The notes under the pieces: generated by a model
What the model saw: the letters and a program-made list of their open reading frames with translations, nothing else
Database searches by the model: none
What the model was told of the DNA's origin: nothing
Shown: positions 10,816-18,764 of the stretch, piece after piece
Layout: the number at the start of each line of letters is the position of its first letter
Position numbering within the stretch: position 1 is the stretch's first letter
Program-made: the position numbers and the translations under genes
Source of the DNA: Streptomyces sp. 135
Lineage (GTDB): Bacteria; Actinomycetota; Actinomycetes; Streptomycetales; Streptomycetaceae
Direction of reading: 5' to 3'
Assembly: GCF_020026305.1 (NCBI RefSeq)
Contig: NZ_CP075691.1
Coordinates: 4,092,001 to 4,156,000, forward strand
Length of the DNA: 64,000 nt

Positions 10816-12024
10816 GTGAAGAAGGTCGCGAACGACTGCGACGTGCTGGTGATCGGCGGCGGAATCGTCGGTCTCGCGACGGCGTACGCCCTCACGCGCG
10901 CCGCCCCCGGCACCCGTGTCACCGTGCTGGAGAAGGAGCGCGGCCCCGCCCGCCACCAGACCGGCCGCAACAGCGGGGTGATCCACAGCGGGATCTACTA
11001 CCGCCCCGGCTCCCTGAAGGCGAGATACGCGGTGCGCGGCGCCGCCGAGATGATCAAATTCTGCGCGGAGTACGGCATTCCGCATGAGGTCACCGGCAAG
11101 CTGATCGTCGCCACGGAGCGCGCGGAGCTCCCCCGCCTGCACGCCCTGGTCCAGCGCGGCAGGGAGAACGGCATTCCGGTGCGCGAGCTGGGCCCCGCCC
11201 AGATCACGGAGTACGAACCGGAGGTGCGGGGCCTCGCCGCCATCCACGTCGGCACCACCGGCGTCTGTGACTACGGCGCGGTGGCGCGGCACCTGGCGGA
11301 GGCCTCCGGCGCCGAGATCCGCTATGGCGCGGCCGGGCACGTCGTGCGCGTGGACCGCCGCCCCGGCCTCGGCGTCGCCGTCCGCACCGCCGACGGCGCC
11401 GTGGTGCGCGGCAAGGTCATGGTGAACTGCGCGGGGCTGCACTGCGACACGGTCGCGCGGCTCACGGGCGACGACCCCGGCATGCGGATCGTGCCGTTCC
11501 GCGGGGAGTACTACGAGCTGGGCCGCCCCGAGCTGGTGCGCGGCCTCGTCTATCCCGTGCCCGACCCTGCCTTCCCCTTCCTCGGCGTCCACCTCACCCG
11601 GGGCATCGACGGCGGCGTCCACGTGGGGCCGAACGCGGTGCCGGCCCTGGCCCGCGAGGGGTACGCCTGGTCGGTCGTCCACCCCCGCGAGCTGGCCGGC
11701 ACGCTCGGCTGGCCGGGATCGTGGCGCATAGCCCGGCGCCACTGGCGGTACGGGGCGGGTGAGCTGCGCCGCTCCGCCTCCAAGTCGGCGTTCACCGAAG
11801 CGGTGCGGAGGCTGTTGCCGGGGATCGGCCCCGACGACCTGGTGCCCGCCCCGGCCGGGGTCCGCGCGCAGGCGGTGCTGCGTGACGGCACGCTGGTCGA
11901 CGACTTCCTGATACGGGAGGGCGCGCGCACGGTGCACGTCCTGAACGCGCCGTCGCCTGCCGCTACGGCTTCGCTGCCGATCGGGCGGGAGGTCGCCCGG
12001 CGGGCGCTGGCCGTCTTGGGGTGA
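10816..12024 (+). CDS. lhgO: L-2-hydroxyglutarate oxidase
   Basis: 402 aa from GTG 10816, ribosome site GGGAGGTGAG at 10801-10810. A classic FAD-binding Rossmann motif (VLVIGGGIVGLATAYAL) opens the protein, followed by the LhgO signature TGRNSGVIHSGIYY and later FRGEYYEL and NCAGLHCD. The enzyme oxidises L-2-hydroxyglutarate to 2-oxoglutarate, repairing a side product of central metabolism. The C-terminal DAO-type domain ends VHVLNAPSPAATASLPIG. Length is typical. It follows the sporulation regulator by 88 nt and may be cotranscribed, but it has its own strong ribosome site. Confidence 0.9.
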   Translation: MKKVANDCDVLVIGGGIVGLATAYALTRAAPGTRVTVLEKERGPARHQTGRNSGVIHSGIYYRPGSLKARYAVRGAAEMIKFCAEYGIPHEVTGKLIVATERAELPRLHALVQRGRENGIPVRELGPAQITEYEPEVRGLAAIHVGTTGVCDYGAVARHLAEASGAEIRYGAAGHVVRVDRRPGLGVAVRTADGAVVRGKVMVNCAGLHCDTVARLTGDDPGMRIVPFRGEYYELGRPELVRGLVYPVPDPAFPFLGVHLTRGIDGGVHVGPNAVPALAREGYAWSVVHPRELAGTLGWPGSWRIARRHWRYGAGELRRSASKSAFTEAVRRLLPGIGPDDLVPAPAGVRAQAVLRDGTLVDDFLIREGARTVHVLNAPSPAATASLPIGREVARRALAVLG

Positions 12025-12037
12025 GGCGGGCTCCGCG

Positions 12038-12192
12038 GCTGCCGGGGCTTCGTGACCGCCGGGTTCAGCGGCTCTGCCGGGTCGCCTTCGGCGGAGCCGG
12101 GGGTTTGTGGCCGCCGGGTTCAGCGGCTCTGCCAGGTTGCCTTCGGCGGAGCCGGGGATTCGTGACTGCCGGGTTCAGCGGCTCTGCCCGGT
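12038..12192. repeat. 55-bp tandem repeat, about 2.7 copies
   Basis: GCCGGGTTCAGCGGCTCTGC starts at 12058, 12113 and 12168, an exact 55-nt spacing. The unit also contains CTTCGGCGGAGCCGGGG. It lies in the non-coding gap after lhgO. Confidence 0.85.
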
Positions 12193-12257
12193 CGCTCTGC
12201 CGCCGGTCTGCATGCGTCGATGCGGCGCGGTGCTTGGTGCTCTGCGGGTCCGACGTG

Positions 12258-12292
12258 GCTGAGCGCGCAGTTCCCCGCGCCCCTGACGGGGC
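12258..12292. repeat. Common Streptomyces intergenic element
   Basis: GGCTGAGCGCGCAGTTCCCC then GCGCCCCTGACGGGGC. I recognise this sequence from many Streptomyces intergenic regions, where near-identical copies recur; its function is not established. The right part folds as GCCCC-TGAC-GGGGC. Confidence 0.6.
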
Positions 12293-12344
12293 AGAGCCGA
12301 CCCGCAGCGCACCGACAGCCGGACCACCCCACTCCCGCGCCCCG

Positions 12345-12350
12345 TAAAAT
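12345..12350 (+). promoter_or_regulatory. Putative -10 box of trmB (leaderless)
   Basis: TAAAAT ends 10 nt before GTG 12361 and there is no ribosome site between them, so the transcript probably starts at or within a few bases of the start codon. No clear -35 box. Confidence 0.45.
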
Positions 12351-12360
12351 TGGCCGCACT

Positions 12361-13218
12361 GTGTCTGAGTCACCCAGAACCCCCGAAGCCCCCGAAGCGT
12401 CCGGCACCCCCGAGGGGGACGGGCCCCGGCGGTCCGGCCGTCCGCAGGCCGCCCCCCGCTTTCCCGGCGGCCCCTCCCCCGACCCCGCCGGGTCACACCA
12501 CGAGCGCCGGATCCGCAGCTTCCAGCCGCGTCGCAGCCGGGTCACCACCAGCCAGGGCGACGCCCTGCGACGGCTCTGGCCCACCTGGGGGCTGGACATC
12601 GACGGGCTGCGCAAGCTCGACCTCGGCGAGCTGTTCGCGGACGAGCGGGGCCCGCGCCCCGACCTCCCCGTCGTCCTGGAGATCGGCTTCGGCATGGGCG
12701 AGGCGACCGCGCAGATGGCCGCCGCCGACCCCGACACCGGCATCCTCGCCGTCGACGTGCACACCCCCGGCCAGGGCAACCTCCTCGGCCTCGCCGAACG
12801 CGGCGGCCTGACGAACGTCCGCGTGGCCAACGGCGACGCGATCATCCTGCTCCGCGAGATGCTCCCGCCCGAGTCCCTCGCCGGACTGCGCGTCTACTTC
12901 CCCGACCCCTGGCCCAAGGCCCGCCACCACAAGCGGCGCCTGATCCAGCCGGAGTTCCTCACCCTGGCCGCGCCCTCGCTGAAGCCGGGCGCGCTCCTGC
13001 ACTGCGCGACGGACTGGGAGCCGTACGCCGAGCAGATGCTGGAGGTCCTCACCGCGCACCCCGACTTCGAGAACACCCAGGAGGGCGGCGGCTTCGCCCC
13101 GCGCCCGGACTTCCGCCCCCTCACCCGCTTCGAGGGCCAGGGCCTGAAGAAGGGACACGTGGTCCACGACCTGCTGTTCCGCCGTGTGGAGCGGCTCGGG
13201 ACGGGCACCGGCAAGTAA
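12361..13218 (+). CDS. trmB: tRNA (guanine-N7-)-methyltransferase
   Basis: 285 aa from GTG 12361. The SAM-binding motif VVLEIGFGMGEATAQMA and the TrmB signature DPWPKARHHKRRLIQ are both present, so it should methylate G46 of tRNAs to m7G. The first 45 residues are a Pro/Ser/Gly-rich extension common in Streptomyces orthologues. The start has no Shine-Dalgarno sequence but a TAAAAT box 10 nt upstream, pointing to a leaderless mRNA. The prsW gene follows after 44 nt in the same direction. Confidence 0.93.
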   Translation: MSESPRTPEAPEASGTPEGDGPRRSGRPQAAPRFPGGPSPDPAGSHHERRIRSFQPRRSRVTTSQGDALRRLWPTWGLDIDGLRKLDLGELFADERGPRPDLPVVLEIGFGMGEATAQMAAADPDTGILAVDVHTPGQGNLLGLAERGGLTNVRVANGDAIILLREMLPPESLAGLRVYFPDPWPKARHHKRRLIQPEFLTLAAPSLKPGALLHCATDWEPYAEQMLEVLTAHPDFENTQEGGGFAPRPDFRPLTRFEGQGLKKGHVVHDLLFRRVERLGTGTGK

Positions 13219-13262
13219 AGGCCCCGTCGCGGCCACCCCCATCCCTCGTTAGGGTCAACGAC

Positions 13263-14645
13263 GTGGCCACCAGTCCTCCGTATCCGATTCCCCCCGAGCC
13301 GCCCGCCCCGGGGGAACTCCGCCGCGCCCACTGGTGGCAGCGGCGCGCGATACGCGTGGCCGGACTCGTCACGCTGCTCGCGCTCTCGGGCCTGGTGATC
13401 CTCGCCCTGGTCAGGGAGCAGACCGGCACCGAGGGCTTCCTGGTAGGGCTCGGCCTCGCGACCGTGCCGGTGCCGCTGCTCGTCGCCGCGTTCCGCTGGC
13501 TGGACCGGGTGGCGCCGGGGCCCTGGCGGAACCTCCTCTTCTCCTTCGCGTGGGGGGCCTGCGCGGCCGCGCTCATCGCGATCGTCGCGAACAGCTTCGC
13601 GATCCGCTGGATAGCCACCGCCACCGCCGACCCGCACAGCGCCGACACCCTCGGCGCCACGGTCATCGCGCCGGTCGTCGAGGAGTCCGCGAAGGCCGCC
13701 GCCATCCTGCTCGTCTTCCTCTTCCGCAGACGCGACTTCACCGGCATCGTCGACGGCATGGTCATCGCCGGGGTGACCGCGACGGGCTTCGCGTTCACCG
13801 AGAACATCCTCTACCTCGGCAACGCCTTCGTCACCGACCAGCTCAGCCGCGACAGCGGCCTGGCCTCCGTGACGGCCGCGACGTTCTTCGTACGCGTGGT
13901 CATGTCGCCGTTCGCGCACCCGCTCTTCACCGTCCTGACCGGCATCGGTTTCGGCATCGCCGCCTTCTCGGCGGAGCGCATGCGCCTGCGCCGCGCGCTG
14001 CTGCCGCTCGGCGGACTGCTGCTCGCGATGGGCATGCACGCGCTGTGGAACGGCTCCGCGGTCTTCGGCCAGTACGGGTTCTTCGCCGTGTACGCGCTCT
14101 TCATGCTGCCCTCGTTCGGGCTGCTGACCTGGCTGGCGATCTGGACCCGACAGCGCGAGCTGCGCATGATCCGCGCCGAACTGCCCGTGTACGCGGCGGC
14201 GGGCTGGCTCACCCCGCCCGAGCCGTACGCGCTCGGCTCGATGCGGGCCCGCGCGCTGGCCCGCGACTACGCCTCGTATGCCTGGGGGAAGGCCGCGGGC
14301 CGGGCGGTCATGGAGTACGAGACGTACGCGACGTCACTGGCGTTCCTGCGCCACCGGGGCCGCCGCGGCCGGGCGGGCGCCGACTTCGTCGTACGCGAGC
14401 GGGAGCTGCTCGAGAAGCTCTGGGAGCGCCGCGAACCGGCCCGGCCCGCCCTGGCCTACGCGGCCCGCGCCACCGCCCCGGTCATGCTCCCGATGCCGTA
14501 CGCGCCGTACGGCCACCCCCACGCCGCGTACCCGCACGCCCCGTACACCCCCTACGCCCCTGCCGCGTACGCCACCGCTCCGTACGGGCAGCCGCAGCCC
14601 CGTCCGGCCTACGGCCACCCGGCCCACAACCCCTACCGCACCTAG
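13263..14645 (+). CDS. PrsW-family intramembrane metalloprotease
   Basis: 460 aa from GTG 13263. About eight hydrophobic segments lie between residues 30 and 300. The PrsW signatures are visible: EESAK at 140-144, the F-x3-EN box GFAFTENILYLG, HPLFTVLTG and MGMHALWNG, which supply the predicted zinc ligands. PrsW proteases cleave membrane proteins such as anti-sigma factors in regulated proteolysis; the substrate here is unknown. The last 70 residues form an unusual Tyr/Pro/Ala/His-rich tail (repeats like APYGHPH, PHAPYTPYAP). The stop codon overlaps the stop of the convergent aldo/keto reductase: the shared CTAG spans 14642-14645. Confidence 0.88.
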   Translation: MATSPPYPIPPEPPAPGELRRAHWWQRRAIRVAGLVTLLALSGLVILALVREQTGTEGFLVGLGLATVPVPLLVAAFRWLDRVAPGPWRNLLFSFAWGACAAALIAIVANSFAIRWIATATADPHSADTLGATVIAPVVEESAKAAAILLVFLFRRRDFTGIVDGMVIAGVTATGFAFTENILYLGNAFVTDQLSRDSGLASVTAATFFVRVVMSPFAHPLFTVLTGIGFGIAAFSAERMRLRRALLPLGGLLLAMGMHALWNGSAVFGQYGFFAVYALFMLPSFGLLTWLAIWTRQRELRMIRAELPVYAAAGWLTPPEPYALGSMRARALARDYASYAWGKAAGRAVMEYETYATSLAFLRHRGRRGRAGADFVVRERELLEKLWERREPARPALAYAARATAPVMLPMPYAPYGHPHAAYPHAPYTPYAPAAYATAPYGQPQPRPAYGHPAHNPYRT

Positions 14646-15586
14646 GCGGAGGCCGCCGTCAGCGCCGACAGCTCGGCGTCCGTCAGGGCGAGGTCCGCCA
14701 CCGCGAGCAGCGCGGGCAGCTGCTCTACCGTGCGCGCGGAGGCGAGCGGCGCCGCCACGGTGGGCTGCGCCGCGAGCCAGGCGAGGGCCACGGTCGCGAC
14801 CTCCGCGTCATGCGCCTCGGCGATCTCGTCGAGCGCGGCGAGGACCCGGTCGCCCCGCTCACTGCCCACGTACTCCTCGACCCGGCCGCTGCGCGCGCTC
14901 TCGACGCGCGTGCCGGGGCGGTACTTGCCGGTGAGGAAGCCCGACGCGAGCGCGAAGTAGGGGATGGCGGCGAGGCCGGAGCGCGAGGCGAGCTCCTGGA
15001 GCCGGCCCTCGTAGGTGTCGCGGGAGACAAGGTTGTAGTGCGGCTGGAGCGCGACATAGCGCGCGAGGCCCTCGCGGTCGGAGAAGTCGAGGGATTCCTG
15101 GAGCCGCTCGGGGGAGATGTTGGAGGCGGCGATGGCGCGCACCTTGCCGGCCGTGACCAGCTCGTCCAGCGCCCCGATGATCTCCTCGACGGGGACCGAG
15201 GGGTCGTCGAAGTGGGTGTAGTACAGGTCGATGTAGTCGGTGCCGAGGCGGCGCAGCGAGGCGTCGGCGGCCCTCTTGATGGTGTCCGGGGCCAGGCCCT
15301 TGTACTCGGGGTGGGCGCCGGCCTTCGTGGCCAGGAGGATGTCGGAGCGGTTGCCGCGCTCGGCCAGCCACTCGCCGATGAGGGTCTCGGACTCGCCGCC
15401 CTCGTTCCCCTCCACCCAGCTCGAATAGGTGTCGGCGGTGTCGATGAAGTTGCCGCCCGCGGCGGTGTAGGCGTCGAGGACGGCGAAGGACGCCGTCCGG
15501 TCGGCGGTCCAGCCGAAGACGTTGCCGCCGAGGGCGAGCGGGAAGACCTCGAGGTCGGAAGAGCCAAGCGTGCGAAGAGAAGTCAT
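14642..15586 (-). CDS. Aldo/keto reductase
   Basis: 314 aa from ATG 15586. The fold is a TIM barrel with the family residues DTADTYS (Asp and Tyr of the catalytic tetrad), LLATKAG (Lys) and YYTHFDD (His), and a C-terminal NADPH-binding region (AASNISPERLQ). It should reduce carbonyl compounds with NADPH; the substrate is not predictable. It resembles the YajO/PdxI-like group. It lies downstream of the M23 peptidase gene (gap 75 nt, same strand) and may be read from the same riboswitch-controlled transcript. Its stop overlaps the stop of prsW. Confidence 0.9.
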   Translation of the reverse strand: MTSLRTLGSSDLEVFPLALGGNVFGWTADRTASFAVLDAYTAAGGNFIDTADTYSSWVEGNEGGESETLIGEWLAERGNRSDILLATKAGAHPEYKGLAPDTIKRAADASLRRLGTDYIDLYYTHFDDPSVPVEEIIGALDELVTAGKVRAIAASNISPERLQESLDFSDREGLARYVALQPHYNLVSRDTYEGRLQELASRSGLAAIPYFALASGFLTGKYRPGTRVESARSGRVEEYVGSERGDRVLAALDEIAEAHDAEVATVALAWLAAQPTVAAPLASARTVEQLPALLAVADLALTDAELSALTAASA

Positions 15587-15661
15587 GCGTTCCTCAACGG
15601 ACCCGCCGGAAACGGAATTCCGGCGACTCCCCCAAATGAACGTCAAGTCGTCCGCTTCGGG

Positions 15662-16738
15662 TCAGGGGTTGAGGCCCTTGCTCTGGAGCCAGGCGAGCGG
15701 GTCGACGGTGGAGCCGCCCGCGGTGTGGACCTCCATGTGGAGGTGCGGTCCGGTGACGTTGCCGGTCGCGCCGACGCGCCCGATGACATCGCCGGTGCTG
15801 ACCTTCTGTCCCGCGCTGACGTTCATCGAGGACTGGTGGCAGTACCAGACCTCGGTGCCGTCGCTCAGCTCCAGGACGGTGCGGTAGCCGTACGCGCCCG
15901 CCCAGCCGGCCTCCTTGACGGTGCCGGTGTGGACGGCCTTGAGCGGGGTACCCGTCGGTGCGGCGAAGTCGAGGCCGGTGTGGTGCCCGGAGGACCACAT
16001 GGAGCCGGCGACACCGAAGTGCGACGTGATGGTGTACGAGGAGGTGGGCAGCGCGTAGCTCTTGGCGAGCTTGGCCCGGCGCTCGGCCAGGGCCTTGGCC
16101 TCGCGGGCCTCCTGCTCCTTCTTCTTCTTGGCGGCGGCCTTGGCGTCGGCCTTCCGCTCGGCCAGCTTCTGCTGGGCGGCGGCCTCCTCGGCGGCCTTCT
16201 TGACGGCGGCCTCCTCGGCCGCGGTCCGCACCGCGTCGTCCGCTTGGTCCTGCTGGTTCTCGGCCTGCTGCATGATGCGGGCGCGCAGTGCCTCGCCCGC
16301 GTCCGTGGCGCCCTGCTCGGCGTCGGTGGAGCTGACACCGGCGGCGCTGAGCGGAGCCGCGGCCATGACGGCTTCGGAGCCCGCGGGGGCGGCGGAGTCG
16401 TCGGAGAGGAGGGAGCCCACGCCGGGCAGGGACTCGGCCTCGGGGAGCGAGTCGGCGACGGCGCCGAGGTCGGGCATCGAGATGGAGACGGGCGCCTTGC
16501 CGTCCTGCGCGGTGGCTATGCCGCCCGCGCCGACGGCGGCGATGACGCCGACGCCCAGCACGGTGGAGCTGCGGGCGAGCCCGCCGCCGCCCTTCTTGTG
16601 CACACGGTGCCTGCCGCGGACGGGACGGACGGACTCCTCGGTGGGATTCCATTCCTCCCAGGTCTCCTGGTCGTAACCACCGAAGTCGTCGTCATTCGGT
16701 ACGTACGCGGCTTGGGGAGCAGGCCGGTTGGACGCCAC
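15662..16738 (-). CDS. Secreted M23 (LytM) peptidoglycan endopeptidase under c-di-AMP riboswitch
   Basis: 358 aa from GTG 16738, with AAGGAG 9-10 nt upstream. An N-terminal stretch of about 50 polar residues precedes a membrane anchor or signal segment (SSTVLGVGVIAAVGAGGIATA). Then come a Ser/Ala linker, a long Lys/Glu/Ala coiled coil (residues about 155-225) and the M23 domain, with HTGLDFAAPTG and HLHMEVHTAGG giving the zinc ligands. Such enzymes cut peptide cross-links in peptidoglycan. The coiled coil resembles EnvC/NlpD-type regulation modules. The upstream ydaO-type riboswitch shows that expression is set by cyclic di-AMP, as known for other Streptomyces wall hydrolases. Confidence 0.92.
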   Translation of the reverse strand: MASNRPAPQAAYVPNDDDFGGYDQETWEEWNPTEESVRPVRGRHRVHKKGGGGLARSSTVLGVGVIAAVGAGGIATAQDGKAPVSISMPDLGAVADSLPEAESLPGVGSLLSDDSAAPAGSEAVMAAAPLSAAGVSSTDAEQGATDAGEALRARIMQQAENQQDQADDAVRTAAEEAAVKKAAEEAAAQQKLAERKADAKAAAKKKKEQEAREAKALAERRAKLAKSYALPTSSYTITSHFGVAGSMWSSGHHTGLDFAAPTGTPLKAVHTGTVKEAGWAGAYGYRTVLELSDGTEVWYCHQSSMNVSAGQKVSTGDVIGRVGATGNVTGPHLHMEVHTAGGSTVDPLAWLQSKGLNP

Positions 16739-16761
16739 TGGGGCGCACTCCTTTCCTTCCT

Positions 16762-16889
16762 TCTCGCCTACCGGGTTAGCTGACGGGTTCGGAGCAGGAA
16801 GGTCTCCTACGGACAACCGGCACGGATGCACAGCTGCCCGATTCACCCCAAGTTGGTGGTTCCCCGGCTCCCTTGCGGGATTAGGCGTG
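16762..16889 (-). ncRNA. c-di-AMP (ydaO-yuaA) riboswitch
   Basis: Read on the minus strand, the leader holds the class hallmarks: GGGGAACCACC, GGGGTGAATCGG, then CCGAACCCGTCAGCTAACCC and GGTAGGCG. The closing P1 stem pairs CGCCTA (near 16885-16880) with TAGGCG (16770-16765). The riboswitch ends about 25 nt before the GTG of the M23 peptidase, with the ribosome site immediately after P1, so translation or termination could be gated. Cyclic di-AMP normally turns this class off. Known family: Streptomyces cell-wall lytic genes such as rpfA. Confidence 0.92.
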
Positions 16890-17127
16890 TGCGCACGGAG
16901 CCGCCTCTAGTGACGGCTGGGACGACCGCGCTGCGTTATCGAACGTTAATAGACAGCGGTGCCGTATTCCAAGCTGTTCCGATTGATCATTAACGCTCGC
17001 GGGCGGGACTTAAGGGGCACGAGGGCTCTTACCGGGTCGAGTTGACCGTGCGTCACCCGAGGAAGTCACACACCGGAACTTCACATTCCCTTGACAGGAC
17101 GTCAGTTGTGATGCGGAGGGCCGCACT

Positions 17128-18330
17128 TCAGTCACGGCCAGTGACACGGCTCTCCGCCGCGGCCTTCCCGTCCCCGGTGGCCGGCCGCCGCACCGCGAGC
17201 AGCGCCATGTCGTCCGTCGCCGCGCCACCGGTGTGCCGCCGCACCTCCTGCGTGAGCGTGGCGAGCAGCGTGTGCGGGCCCTCGCGGCCGGGGAAGATCC
17301 GCCCGGCGAGCCGGGTCGCGGGGTCGTAGAAGGCCCCGGTCGCGTCGCGCGCCTCCGAGAGACCGTCCGTGTAGAAGAGCAGCATCGCGCCGGGCGGGAA
17401 CTCCGACTCGTCCGCCCGGTCCGGCCACGCCCCGAGCTCCCCCATGCCGAGCGGCAGCGCGGGCTCGCTCGGGGAGAGCACGCACAGCCGGCCGTCGCCC
17501 CGCAGCAGCAGCGGCTCCGGATGCCCCCGGTTCACCAGCCGTACGCAGCCGTCGCCGACCCGGATCTCCGCGAGGACGGCGGTGGTGAACCCCTCGAAGG
17601 CGTCGAGCCCGTCGCGCCGGGTGCCCTCCCGCGCGAGGGCCCGCTCCAGGCGCTGCGCCACCGCCTCCAGGGTGGTCTCCTGCTCGGCGGCCTCACGGAA
17701 GGCGCCGATGACGACGGCGACGGCGGCCACCGCGCCCATGCCCTTGCCACGGACGTCGCCGACGATGAGCCGTACGCCGTGCGGGGTGTCCTGTACGGCG
17801 TACAGATCACCGCCGATGAACGCGTCGGCCTGCGCGGCCTCGTACCGCGCCGCGAGGTCGAGCCCGCCGATGCGGGGATCGGGCTGCGGCAGCACGGCGC
17901 GCTGGGTGGCCTCGGCGATGGAGCGGGCGATGGCGAGCCGGTCGTTGCCCCGGCGCACGACGCGGTTGATGAAGATCGCGAGGGCCGCGACGGTCGCCAC
18001 GGTGAGCAGTTCGGTGACGGCCTCGACATGGCCGCCGACGGAGCTGCCGTAGTGCAGCACGGTGACCGCGACCGAGGCCGCGACGCCCGTCAGGACGGTG
18101 CCGAGCAGCGAGTAGAAGGGGGCGGCGATCAGCGGGGCCGCCGTGAAGAGCGGGGCGGCGGTGAACTCGGGCGGGGTCAGGGCGTCGTACACGACTCCGA
18201 CGACGAGGAGCAGGACGGGCAGTATCCGTACGAGGGTCCGCTCGTGCGCGGTGGCTCCGCTGCCGCCGGTACCTCCACGCTGCCCCACCGCTTGTCTCCC
18301 GCCGATCCCGCGCCCATCGCCGCGCTGCAC
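17128..18330 (-). CDS. Membrane-anchored SpoIIE-type PP2C phosphatase
   Basis: 400 aa from GTG 18330 (AGGAAG 6 nt upstream). Three or four hydrophobic segments in residues 30-135 (RILPVLLLVVGVVYDAL, LLGTVLTGVAASVAVTVL, LLTVATVAALAIFINRVV) are followed by a PP2C/RsbU-like catalytic domain. The metal-binding motifs GGDLYAV, IVGDVRGKGMGA, FYTDGLSEARD and TDDMALLAVR are all visible. Such phosphatases dephosphorylate anti-anti-sigma factors or similar Ser/Thr-phosphorylated partners; the partner is not encoded nearby. The gene is monocistronic, between the riboswitch region and the initiator tRNA. Confidence 0.9.
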   Translation of the reverse strand: MQRGDGRGIGGRQAVGQRGGTGGSGATAHERTLVRILPVLLLVVGVVYDALTPPEFTAAPLFTAAPLIAAPFYSLLGTVLTGVAASVAVTVLHYGSSVGGHVEAVTELLTVATVAALAIFINRVVRRGNDRLAIARSIAEATQRAVLPQPDPRIGGLDLAARYEAAQADAFIGGDLYAVQDTPHGVRLIVGDVRGKGMGAVAAVAVVIGAFREAAEQETTLEAVAQRLERALAREGTRRDGLDAFEGFTTAVLAEIRVGDGCVRLVNRGHPEPLLLRGDGRLCVLSPSEPALPLGMGELGAWPDRADESEFPPGAMLLFYTDGLSEARDATGAFYDPATRLAGRIFPGREGPHTLLATLTQEVRRHTGGAATDDMALLAVRRPATGDGKAAAESRVTGRD

Positions 18331-18457
18331 CCAGGCTTCCTGGAGAGGGGTCCGGGTGCTAGCTGGTGTGGGCCGGACGGGTGACGGGAGGCGGGAAGAA
18401 GGGCACACCGCCCTGGAAGAGAGCCCGAAAACCCCGGAACCCAGAACCCGGCAAACA

Positions 18458-18503
18458 CCGAAGGCCCGGATCCAGTGAGTGATCACTGGATCCGGGCCTT
18501 CGG
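18458..18503 (-). terminator. Strong terminator after tRNA-Met
   Basis: A perfect 21-bp stem, CCGAAGGCCCGGATCCAGTG and its complement, with a GTGA loop at 18479-18482. It begins 8 nt past the 3' end of the tRNA on the minus strand. Confidence 0.9.
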
Positions 18504-18510
18504 CCTTGAG

Positions 18511-18584
18511 TAGCGGGGACAGGATTTGAACCTGCGACCTCTGGGTTATGAGCCCAGCGAGCTACCGAGCTGCTCCACCCCGCG
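18511..18584 (-). tRNA. Initiator tRNA-Met (CAU)
   Basis: 74 nt without CCA. The anticodon loop CTCATAA is closed by three G-C pairs (GGG/CCC), the hallmark of initiators, and position 1 (C) does not pair with position 72 (U). Both features separate it from elongator tRNA-Met. D-arm GAGCAGCTCGGTAGCTC and T-loop TTCAAAT are normal. Confidence 0.93.
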
Positions 18585-18726
18585 TCGGTAAACACAACAG
18601 TACGCCATCCGAGGGGGTGAGGCGAACCAATACCCTCCGGGCACCCCTGCCGCGTGGCGTTAGCGGCGCTCTGGCGGCAACGTCGGCATCGAGGCGCTGC
18701 GGCACTCGGGCGAGGGCGATAGGGGC

Positions 18727-18757
18727 TTGACCCTGACGCTGCGTCAACGTTGCAGCC
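18727..18757 (+). promoter_or_regulatory. Putative MerR-type operator/promoter of the hydrolase gene
   Basis: TTGACC (18727-18732) begins a long-spacer promoter containing the 13-bp dyad TGACGC-T-GCGTCA. MerR-family activators bind such dyads inside 19-20 bp spacers. The -10 region is weak, as expected for an activated promoter. A merR gene lies just downstream of the hydrolase. Confidence 0.55.
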
Positions 18758-18764
18758 TCGTCGC

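Noticed and set aside
13334..16783. 1149-aa plus-strand open frame across prsW, the reductase and M23 genes
   Set aside because: It overlaps three genes with clear catalytic motifs; its own sequence is Arg/Gly/Ala noise.
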